Under the pieces are notes generated by a model. The model ran no database searches, had not been told where the DNA came from, and worked only from the letters and a program-made list of their open reading frames with translations. The position numbers were made by a program, and so were the translations under genes. Of a stretch of 6,761 nt of DNA, positions 1 through 5,332 are shown in pieces (the first letter of the stretch is position 1; each line of letters begins with the position of its first letter). Location of the stretch: assembly GCA_900553955.1 (NCBI GenBank), contig USFO01000083.1, forward strand, positions 1 through 6,761. The letters run 5' to 3'. This DNA comes from an uncultured Oscillospiraceae bacterium (GTDB lineage Bacteria > Bacillota > Clostridia > Oscillospirales > Ruminococcaceae).

Positions 1-4
1 CCGC

Positions 5-56
5 TGCCGTCCGCAAGTGCGAGAGCGAATAGCCGAAGCACGAGCGGAGAACGGCA
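5..56. repeat. Long imperfect inverted repeat (hairpin)
   Basis: TGCCGT (5-10) pairs with ACGGCA (51-56), CCGC (11-14) with GCGG (44-47), and GTGC (17-20) with GCAC (38-41). The stem is interrupted by a three-base bulge (48-50) and a small internal loop, giving about 14 base pairs in total. It sits directly beside the structured repeat at 67-109, in the same relative position as the short hairpin that precedes the right-hand copy of that repeat. It could be the variable arm of the same element. Function unknown. Confidence 0.5.
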
Positions 57-66
57 AGGGGGGCAA

Positions 67-109
67 AGCTGGCGCGGTGAAAAGGGATTAAAACGCCGCG
101 ACTGAGGGA
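67..109 (+). repeat. Structured intergenic repeat, left copy
   Basis: This 43-base stretch matches the layout of 6716-6757 at the other end of the window: AGCTG, a variable stem arm, a conserved loop containing GGATTAA, the complementary arm, then GACTGAGGG. Here the arms are CGCGGTG (73-79) and CGCCGCG (94-100), pairing over seven positions with one G-T wobble. The right-hand copy has completely different arms that still pair. The upstream flank GCAAGGGG also resembles GTAAGGGG of the right copy. It is most likely a dispersed palindromic (REP/MITE-like) element. The orientation given is arbitrary, chosen so both copies read alike. Confidence 0.55.
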
Positions 110-150
110 GAGAGAACGCGCGGCTGCTGCTTACACCAATATGTAGGCAC

Positions 151-186
151 ACACTAAGTAATACAGGTATCATTATTGATTAGTGT
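151..186. repeat. AT-rich imperfect inverted repeat
   Basis: ACACTAA (151-157) is the exact complement of TTAGTGT (180-186). After one mismatch, five more inner positions can pair (159-163 with 174-178), leaving a ten-base loop. An outer pair of arms, GTAGG (143-147) and CCTAC (196-200), could extend the structure. No U-run follows on either strand, so it does not look like a terminator. Function unknown. Confidence 0.35.
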
Positions 187-268
187 TCGTCTATACCTAC
201 TGCTTTCGCACATACTCACTGTATCTCTCCCTCCGTCTGCCTGCTCAAATCCTTTACGCAGGCATCCA

Positions 269-307
269 CCTCCCTCCTCAGAGGGAGGCGAGGGCGCTCC
301 CGCGCCG
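269..307. repeat. GC-rich palindromic repeat, copy 1
   Basis: An eight-base-pair inverted repeat (CCTCCCTC, loop CTCA, GAGGGAGG; 269-288) runs into a 22-base unit (286-307) that recurs exactly at 404-425. The shared unit contains its own hairpin, GGCGC-TCCC-GCGCC (293-306). The two copies share the constant 3' unit but carry different 5' stems, a pattern typical of short dispersed palindromic elements rather than of a coding sequence. Confidence 0.6.
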
Positions 308-383
308 TGCGCCAAAATTAACTGCTTCGGAAAGGAAGATAGTAACGAAAGAAACCTATCAGGGGTTCGTTTTTGTTCAAGTC

Positions 384-425
384 GCCTTTGCCTTGCAAAG
401 GCAAGGCGAGGGCGCTCCCGCGCCG
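384..425. repeat. GC-rich palindromic repeat, copy 2
   Basis: A stem of GCCTTTG (384-390) and CAAAGGC (396-402) precedes the same 22-base unit found at 286-307, here at 404-425, with its internal GGCGC-TCCC-GCGCC hairpin at 411-424. It has the same orientation as copy 1 and is offset by 118 bases. The variable stem differs completely in sequence from copy 1 but occupies the same place. Confidence 0.6.
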
Positions 426-500
426 ATGCACAGATTCGCCGCTGTGCGAAAGCTCCAAAATCCCCGATGCTCATGCAGGTTTGTTGGCGTAGAAGTACAT

Positions 501-540
501 AAAAAAGCACCGAAAAATCTTTCGATTTTTCGGTGCTTTT
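501..540 (-). terminator. Intrinsic terminator of the hrcA-prmA operon
   Basis: Read on the minus strand, a perfect 13-base-pair stem (arms at 507-519 and 524-536, extendable by four A-T pairs) closes a four-base GAAA loop and is followed at once by a run of six T (506-501). The stem base is GC-rich (GCACC/GGTGC), as in Rho-independent terminators. It lies about 30 bases after the prmA stop codon and is the natural end of the operon. The sequence is nearly symmetrical, so weak activity on the other strand is possible, but no plus-strand gene reads into it. Confidence 0.93.
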
Positions 541-543
541 CCC

Positions 544-570
544 ATTTTGAGCACGGAGCGTGCTCAAAAT
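544..570 (-). promoter_or_regulatory. Perfect hairpin at the prmA stop codon
   Basis: The arms 544-554 and 560-570 are exact reverse complements (11 bp, each containing GAGCAC or GTGCTC) around a five-base loop. The last base of the prmA TGA stop is the first base of the structure. On the minus strand it is followed by GGGAAAAGC rather than a U-run, so it is not a canonical terminator alone. It may protect the mRNA 3' end or act with the terminator just downstream. Confidence 0.6.
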
Positions 571-1490
571 CAGTATTTCATCATAATGGCGACCCAGCCG
601 CCGTGCTCAAGGCGCTTTTCGGTGGTAAAGCCCGCTTCGCGGCAGGCGTTTTCCACCTCGTCGGCGCGGGTGTCGATAATTCCGGAGATAATAAACGTTC
701 CGCCCTTGAGCAGATAGTTTTTCACCGTGCTCAAAAGCCGAATGATGACGTCCGCAACAATGTTCGCCGTAACAATTTCAAACTTGCCGTGAACCTTGTC
801 CGTCAAATCGCCGCATACAAATTCCGTGCGGCCGGAGGTTCCGTTAAGCTCGGAGTTTTCCTTTGCGACTTTAACCGCAACCGGGTCAATATCCACGCCA
901 AGGGCGGACGGTGCGCCAAGCAGAACTCCGCCCACGGCGAGGATGCCGCTGCCGGTTCCCACATCGAGAATATGGGTTTCGGGGGTGACGCACTCCTCCA
1001 AAAGCTCAAGGCAGAGGCGGGTGGTGTCGTGGGTGCCGGTTCCGAAAGCCATTCCCGGATCAAGATTCATCACAACCTCGCCTTCGGCGGGCTTATAATC
1101 TTCCCAAGATGGCGAAACGACAAGGCGTTTTCCGATATGCTGGGTGTGATAGAACTGCTTCCAGTTGTTCGCCCAGTCCTCCTCGTTCACGCCGACAATG
1201 CTTGTTTCGTGGTCAATGCCCTCGGCGGTAAGTCTCTCGTCAAGGAAGGCCGCGGCCTCTGCCGCCTGCGCTTCCTGCTTGATATACACATGAATAAGCG
1301 AATGGCTTCTGTCCCGCTCCAACAGCTCCTGCTCGATAAGGTCAACATGGGCTATGCTCCAGACCTCCTGCTCTATGTCGCTGTAATCCTCGATGTAAAT
1401 GCCCATATCCGCCGCCATGGTACAAATCGCGGCGGCGCGTTCGGTATCCTCGGTGTTTACTTTCACGGTAAGCTCGTTCCAGGTTTCCAT
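570..1490 (-). CDS. prmA: Ribosomal protein L11 methyltransferase
   Basis: PrmA uses S-adenosylmethionine (SAM) to methylate amino groups of ribosomal protein L11 in the cytoplasm. The protein has 306 residues, normal for the family. The N-terminal part (about 1-90) fits the small L11-recognition domain, and VNEEDWANNWKQFY (101-114) is a family signature. The catalytic SAM-binding fold follows: GTGTHDTT (150-157), motif I DVGTGSGIL (176-184), the acidic end of the next strand at GVDIDP (198-203), and NIVADVI (243-249) in place of the usual methyltransferase NPP-type motif. The ATG lies two bases after the dnaJ stop and has a GGGAG site seven bases upstream, inside the dnaJ end, so it is translated from the same message. 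In many Clostridia prmA sits behind dnaJ and is followed by the 16S rRNA methyltransferase gene rsmE; here a terminator follows instead. Confidence 0.95.
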   Translation of the reverse strand: METWNELTVKVNTEDTERAAAICTMAADMGIYIEDYSDIEQEVWSIAHVDLIEQELLERDRSHSLIHVYIKQEAQAAEAAAFLDERLTAEGIDHETSIVGVNEEDWANNWKQFYHTQHIGKRLVVSPSWEDYKPAEGEVVMNLDPGMAFGTGTHDTTRLCLELLEECVTPETHILDVGTGSGILAVGGVLLGAPSALGVDIDPVAVKVAKENSELNGTSGRTEFVCGDLTDKVHGKFEIVTANIVADVIIRLLSTVKNYLLKGGTFIISGIIDTRADEVENACREAGFTTEKRLEHGGWVAIMMKY

Positions 1491-1492
1491 AG

Positions 1493-2659
1493 TTAATCTC
1501 CCTTAAAGGCATCTTTTATTTTGTCGAAGAATTTTTTGCGCTTCTGATAGTTCTTTTCGCCGGTGGAGCCTTCAAATTCCCTTATCATATCCTTTTGCTT
1601 GGAGGTCAGATTGGTGGGAACCTCCACTGTAACGCGAACGTACTCGTCGCCCCTGCCCTTGCCGTTCACATAGGGAATACCCTTGTTGCGAAGGCGGAAG
1701 GTCGTTCCGGGCTGAGTGCCCTCCGGCACTGTGTAGGAAACCTTGCCGTCCACGGTGGGAACAACTATCTCATCCCCCAGAACCGCCTGAGCGTAGGTTA
1801 TGGGAATATCCACCCACACGTCGAAATTGTCACGGCGGAAAATGGAATCCTCCATAACGGTGACGGTGATATTGAGGTCGCCGGAGGGACCGCCGTTCGT
1901 ACCGTCGTCGCCCTGACCTCTTACCACAAAGGTTTGACCGTCGTCAATGCCCGCCGGGATGTTCACCGCGATTTTTTTGTTATGGCGAATTCTGCCCATG
2001 CCGTTGCAGGCCTTGCAGGGGTCGTTTATAATCTTGCCCTTGCCGCCGCAGCGAGAGCAGGGCTTAGTTGTCTGAATTACGCCGAAGGGGCTGCGCTGCT
2101 GCACACGAACCTGACCGCTGCCGCCGCACTCGGGGCAGGTTTCGGGGGCTGTGCCCGCCTTTGCGCCTGTGCCGCCGCAGGTGGCGCAGCGCTCCAGCCG
2201 CTGAACGGGGATATCCTTCCTGCAGCCCTTGACGGCCTCCATAAATGTAAGCTGAATACGCACATTCACATCGTTTCCGCGAACGGGGCCGTTCGGATTG
2301 CGGGTTCTGGTGGAACCGCCGAAGCCGAAGCCGCCGAAAATATCGCCGAAAATGTCGCCGAAATCGCCGAAATCGCCGTGCTCGTACTGCTGATAGCGGC
2401 CGTAGCCGCCCTGTCCGCCGCCGTAGGACGGATCCACTCCCGCGTGGCCGAACTGGTCGTAGCGGGCGCGCTTTTCTTTATCCGAAAGGATTTCGTAGGC
2501 CTCGCCTACCTCCTTGAATTTCGCCTCCGCAGTGGCATCACCGGGGTTTAAGTCCGGGTGGTACTGCTTTGCAAGCTTGCGGTAAGCTTTTTTTATCTCA
2601 TCGTCCGTTGCGGTCTTCGCAACGCCGAGCACCTCGTAATAATCACGCTTTTCCGCCAA
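1493..2659 (-). CDS. dnaJ: Hsp40 co-chaperone DnaJ
   Basis: DnaJ binds unfolded proteins, hands them to DnaK and stimulates its ATPase. It is a full-length type I protein of 388 residues. The J domain (about 5-70) has the essential HPD at 34-36. A Gly/Phe-rich linker (about 73-118) contains repeated GDF and GDIF units. The zinc-binding domain has four complete CxxCxGxG repeats, starting at C158, C175, C201 and C215, all with both cysteines. The C-terminal substrate-binding domains follow (about 220-350). The start is TTG (2659-2657): an in-frame TGA lies three codons upstream, no in-frame ATG or GTG intervenes, and GGTGA (2670-2666) is six bases upstream. The resulting N-terminus MAEKRDYYEVLGV is typical of the family. 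It is separated from dnaK by 185 bases with two hairpins, and prmA follows closely. Confidence 0.97.
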   Translation of the reverse strand: MAEKRDYYEVLGVAKTATDDEIKKAYRKLAKQYHPDLNPGDATAEAKFKEVGEAYEILSDKEKRARYDQFGHAGVDPSYGGGQGGYGRYQQYEHGDFGDFGDIFGDIFGGFGFGGSTRTRNPNGPVRGNDVNVRIQLTFMEAVKGCRKDIPVQRLERCATCGGTGAKAGTAPETCPECGGSGQVRVQQRSPFGVIQTTKPCSRCGGKGKIINDPCKACNGMGRIRHNKKIAVNIPAGIDDGQTFVVRGQGDDGTNGGPSGDLNITVTVMEDSIFRRDNFDVWVDIPITYAQAVLGDEIVVPTVDGKVSYTVPEGTQPGTTFRLRNKGIPYVNGKGRGDEYVRVTVEVPTNLTSKQKDMIREFEGSTGEKNYQKRKKFFDKIKDAFKGD

Positions 2660-2665
2660 AATCCA

Positions 2666-2672
2666 TCACCTT
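2666..2672 (-). promoter_or_regulatory. dnaJ ribosome binding site (TTG start)
   Basis: AAGGTGA on the minus strand lies six bases before the TTG codon at 2659-2657 and fixes this rare start. A nearby ATG (2666-2664) is out of frame and opens only seven sense codons before a stop. Confidence 0.75.
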
Positions 2673-2733
2673 ATTTCTTCTTAACTTATGCCGAATTTTT
2701 ATCTTCAAAATCGGGAACAGCGCCTGATTAAAG

Positions 2734-2756
2734 CCGCCGTTCACGGAGTTCGGCGG
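2734..2756 (-). promoter_or_regulatory. GC-rich hairpin in the dnaK-dnaJ gap
   Basis: CCGCCG and CGGCGG (2734-2739 and 2751-2756) form a six-base-pair stem with an 11-base loop. On the minus strand it is followed by CTTTAAT, a poor U-run, so at most a weak terminator. A competing pairing, TTCAC with GTGAA across the same segment, is possible. It lies about 75 bases before the dnaJ start. Confidence 0.4.
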
Positions 2757-2774
2757 TGAATATCTAATATCAAT

Positions 2775-2807
2775 TTCTGCGCAGAGGCAATTTGCCCCTG
2801 CGCAGAA
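2775..2807 (-). promoter_or_regulatory. Strong hairpin between dnaK and dnaJ
   Basis: The arms 2775-2790 and 2792-2807 are complementary over 16 positions apart from one G-T wobble. In practice this is a 14-base-pair stem with a five-base loop. It begins 37 bases after the dnaK stop. On the coding (minus) strand no U-run follows, so it is unlikely to be a simple terminator; it could be an mRNA processing or stabilising structure that keeps dnaJ output below dnaK. On the plus strand six T follow after five bases (2813-2818), so it could stop antisense transcription. Confidence 0.6.
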
Positions 2808-2844
2808 CGTCATTTTTTATGCCTGTGAGGGCTTAGCTAAGCTC

Positions 2845-4707
2845 TCAGTTGTCGTTTACTTCGCGGTAGTCGGCGTCAACGTAGCCGTCGCCGTTTCCGT
2901 TACCGGCGGAATGATTATCGCAGTTATCGCAGCTGCCATCGCAGCCGGGCTGTGCGCCTGCCGCGCCGTTCGGAGCGGACTGCTGATATACCTTTGCGGA
3001 AACCTCGTAGAACTTCTGCTCAAGATCCTTCTGCTTTGCGGTGATATCCTCAACGCTTGTGCCCTTAAGCGCTTCCTTGAGGGCGTCAATCTTGCTCTGA
3101 AGTGCGGATTTGTCGTCTGCGGAGAGCTTGTCGCCAAGGTCGGTAATGGTCTTTTCGGACTGATATACCATCTGGTCGGCGGCATTTCTTGCGTCGATTT
3201 CCTCACGGTGCTTCTTATCCTCTGCGGCGTACTGCTCTGCTTCTTTAACTGCCTTTTCAACATCCTCCTTGCTCATATTGGTGGAGCTGGTGATGGTGAT
3301 ATGCTGTTCCTTGCCGGTGCCGAGATCCTTTGCGCTTACATGAACAATGCCGTTGGCGTCTATATCAAAGGTTACTTCAATCTGCGGAACGCCTCTGGGT
3401 GCGGGCATAATGCCGTCGAGGTGGAACATACCAAGGGTCTTGTTATCCTTTGCCATTTCACGCTCGCCCTGGAGGACATGAACCTCAACGGAGGTCTGAC
3501 CGTCCGCTGCGGTGGAGAACACCTGGGATTTCTTTGCCGGGATGGTGGTGTTTCTGTCGATAATCTTGGTGAATACGCCGCCGAGGGTTTCAAGACCAAG
3601 AGAAAGAGGAGTTACATCAAGCAGGACGATGCCCTTTACTTCGCCGGTGAGAACGCCGCCCTGAATTGCAGCGCCGATTGCTACGCACTCATCCGGGTTG
3701 ATGCCCTTGAAGGGCTCTTTGCCGGTGATGTTCTTAACTGCTTCCTGAACAGCGGGGATACGGGAAGAACCGCCGACGAGAAGGATTTTATCAAGGTCGG
3801 AGGGTTTAAGACCTGCGTCGGAAAGCGCCTGGTTTACGGGACCCATGGTCGCCTGAACAAGGTCGGCGGTAAGCTCGTTGAACTTTGCTCTGGTGATGTT
3901 GCAGTCAAGGTGCTTAGGACCGGTGGCGTCTGCAGTGATGAACGGCAGGTTTACATTGGTTTGAGTCATGCCGGAAAGGTCGATTTTTGCTTTTTCGGCG
4001 GCCTCTTTAAGTCTCTGCATAGCCATTTTATCGCTGCGGAGGTCAATTCCGGTTTCGCCCTTGAACTGGTCTGCAAGATAGTTGATAAGTCTGTCGTCGA
4101 AGTCATCGCCGCCGAGGTGGTTATTACCTGCGGTTGCAAGAACCTCCTGAATACCGTCGCCCATTTCGATGATGGAAACATCGAAGGTGCCGCCGCCGAG
4201 GTCGTAGACCATAATCTTCTGGTCGTCCTCTTTGTCTGCGCCGTAGGCAAGAGCCGCAGCGGTAGGCTCGTTGATGATACGCTTTACCTCAAGGCCTGCG
4301 ATTTTGCCTGCGTCCTTAGTCGCCTGACGCTGCGCATCGGTGAAGTATGCGGGAACGGTGATAACCGCTTCGGTTACAGGCTCGCCAAGGTAGGCTTCCG
4401 CGTCGGATTTAAGCTTCTGAAGAATCATTGCGGAAATCTCCTGAGGAGTGTAGCTTTTTCCGTCAATGCTTACTTTGTAGTCGGAGCCCATTTTACGCTT
4501 GATGGAAGTGATGGTTCTTTCGGGGTTGGTTACAGCCTGGCGTTTTGCAGCCTGGCCAACGATACGCTCGCCGGTTTTAGAGAAGCCGACAACGGAAGGA
4601 GTGGTGCGCGCTCCTTCGGGGTTAGGGATAACAACCGGTTCGCCGCCTTCCATAACGGCAACACAAGAGTTAGTAGTACCAAGGTCAATACCAATAATTT
4701 TAGACAT
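2845..4707 (-). CDS. dnaK: Hsp70 chaperone DnaK
   Basis: DnaK is the ATP-driven cytoplasmic chaperone that binds exposed hydrophobic peptides, working with DnaJ and GrpE. The protein has 620 residues, normal for the family. The nucleotide-binding domain shows IGIDLGTTNS (5-14), YDLGGGTFDVS (168-178) and VGGSSRIP (311-318). The hydrophobic linker VLLDVTPL (361-368) is intact, followed by the beta-sandwich peptide-binding domain and the helical lid (to about 575). The segment after residue 74 lacks the roughly 24-residue insertion of Gram-negative DnaK, a Bacillota trait. The tail is odd: it contains C589, C593, C596 and H599 before the usual acidic end (VDADYREVNDN). The start is the ATG at 4707-4705, with GGAGG eight bases upstream. 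A TTG five codons earlier is part of that binding site and would give a non-family MEEKY extension. It lies 73 bases after grpE. Confidence 0.98.
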   Translation of the reverse strand: MSKIIGIDLGTTNSCVAVMEGGEPVVIPNPEGARTTPSVVGFSKTGERIVGQAAKRQAVTNPERTITSIKRKMGSDYKVSIDGKSYTPQEISAMILQKLKSDAEAYLGEPVTEAVITVPAYFTDAQRQATKDAGKIAGLEVKRIINEPTAAALAYGADKEDDQKIMVYDLGGGTFDVSIIEMGDGIQEVLATAGNNHLGGDDFDDRLINYLADQFKGETGIDLRSDKMAMQRLKEAAEKAKIDLSGMTQTNVNLPFITADATGPKHLDCNITRAKFNELTADLVQATMGPVNQALSDAGLKPSDLDKILLVGGSSRIPAVQEAVKNITGKEPFKGINPDECVAIGAAIQGGVLTGEVKGIVLLDVTPLSLGLETLGGVFTKIIDRNTTIPAKKSQVFSTAADGQTSVEVHVLQGEREMAKDNKTLGMFHLDGIMPAPRGVPQIEVTFDIDANGIVHVSAKDLGTGKEQHITITSSTNMSKEDVEKAVKEAEQYAAEDKKHREEIDARNAADQMVYQSEKTITDLGDKLSADDKSALQSKIDALKEALKGTSVEDITAKQKDLEQKFYEVSAKVYQQSAPNGAAGAQPGCDGSCDNCDNHSAGNGNGDGYVDADYREVNDN

Positions 4708-4715
4708 ATATTTTT

Positions 4716-4720
4716 CCTCC
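4716..4720 (-). promoter_or_regulatory. dnaK ribosome binding site
   Basis: A perfect GGAGG eight bases before the ATG at 4707. It overlaps the only alternative upstream start (TTG, 4722-4720), which excludes that start. The strength suits the most abundant product of the operon. Confidence 0.9.
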
Positions 4721-4780
4721 AATATTATAAAAGATGTGATAACAATTTATATAAAGCGCTTTGAGCGTTTTTTACTTTTT

Positions 4781-5332
4781 TCAGTTTGCCACGACAACCA
4801 TGGAGAAGCGAATCACTTTATCGCCGAGGGTGTAGCCTTTTCGGTAAACATCGGTGATTACGTTTTCTTCATACGCCGGATTGTCAATGTGCATCACGGC
4901 GTTGTGGAACTTGGGGTCAAACTTTTCGCCAAGAGCGGGAATCTCTTTGATTCCGAGGGAATCAAAGGCTTCCTTGATGGAATTACCTATAAGGTCAATT
5001 CCCTTTTTGTATTGTTCGTCCGGACATTCGTAATTTGAAGCCCGGTCGAAGCTGTCAAGTATGGGCAGCAGCTTCGCCACGGTGTCGGAAACCGCGTCAC
5101 CGTAAATTCCGTCCTTTTCGCGCTGACTGCGCTTGCGGAAGTTTTCATACTCCGCCAGCATTCTGATGTAGTGGTCGTTAAGCTCCGCTTTTTCCTTTTT
5201 AAGCTTTTCAAGCTCCTCCTTCAGAGGATTTTCAGCCTCAAGCTCTTCCTCCTTCGGGGTTTCTTTGGTTTCGGCTGCTTCTTTGACCTCTTCGGTCTGC
5301 TCCGCAGGAGCCTTTGTCTTTTCTTTACTCAT
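4781..5332 (-). CDS. grpE: Nucleotide exchange factor GrpE
   Basis: GrpE acts as a dimer that opens the DnaK nucleotide cleft to release ADP and so resets the chaperone cycle. The 183-residue protein has a charged, probably disordered N-terminus (1-35, rich in Glu and Lys), a long helical coiled-coil region (about 36-75) containing the family run MLAEYENFRKRS (58-69), and a C-terminal beta domain with GEKFDPKFHNAVMH (135-148) and the terminal RKGYTLGDKVIRFSMVVVAN (164-183). The ATG (5332-5330) shares one base with the TAA stop of hrcA (TAATG), so the two genes are translationally coupled. GGGTGA (5344-5339), inside the hrcA end, is the likely binding site, six bases upstream. A perfect intragenic inverted repeat lies at 4945-4967. 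Confidence 0.97.
   Translation of the reverse strand: MSKEKTKAPAEQTEEVKEAAETKETPKEEELEAENPLKEELEKLKKEKAELNDHYIRMLAEYENFRKRSQREKDGIYGDAVSDTVAKLLPILDSFDRASNYECPDEQYKKGIDLIGNSIKEAFDSLGIKEIPALGEKFDPKFHNAVMHIDNPAYEENVITDVYRKGYTLGDKVIRFSMVVVAN

Larger units (their letters stand above)
1..500. other. Intergenic region downstream of the operon, no credible gene
   Basis: No protein-coding gene can be supported here. The open frames that cross it on either strand have no recognisable protein motif, run through inverted repeats, and in one case continue as the antisense shadow of prmA. What it does hold is structure: a long imperfect hairpin (5-56), a structured repeat (67-109), an AT-rich imperfect inverted repeat (151-186), and two GC-rich repeat copies (269-307 and 384-425). 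The region looks like accumulated intergenic repeats behind a terminated operon. The neighbouring gene to the left lies outside the window. Confidence 0.7.

Noticed and set aside
1..500. CRISPR array
   Set aside because: Repeat copies are only two per family, unevenly spaced, and built as palindromes with variable stems; no regular repeat-spacer pattern.
154..567. 137-codon minus-strand frame downstream of prmA
   Set aside because: It begins inside the prmA-proximal hairpin, spans the terminator and both GC-rich repeat copies, and shows no family features.
183..1496. 437-codon plus-strand frame across the intergenic region and prmA
   Set aside because: It runs through repeats and the terminator, then antisense to prmA. 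No ribosome binding site or protein motif supports it.
2320..2390. Short tandem repeats in dnaJ
   Set aside because: They encode the repeated GDF/GDIF units of the Gly/Phe-rich linker, which is normal for DnaJ.
1595..2551. 318-codon plus-strand frame antisense to dnaJ
   Set aside because: An Ala/Val-rich translation generated by the opposite strand's codon use; dnaJ is complete and unambiguous.
4724..4729. TATAAT before dnaK as an internal promoter
   Set aside because: It is only four bases from the GGAGG site, so a transcript starting from it would lose the ribosome binding site, and no -35 lies at a suitable distance.
2911..4764. 617-codon open frame on the plus strand antisense to dnaK
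   Set aside because: It mirrors dnaK over nearly its whole length, has no recognisable domain, and is a known artefact of codon bias in highly expressed genes. The minus-strand gene is certain.
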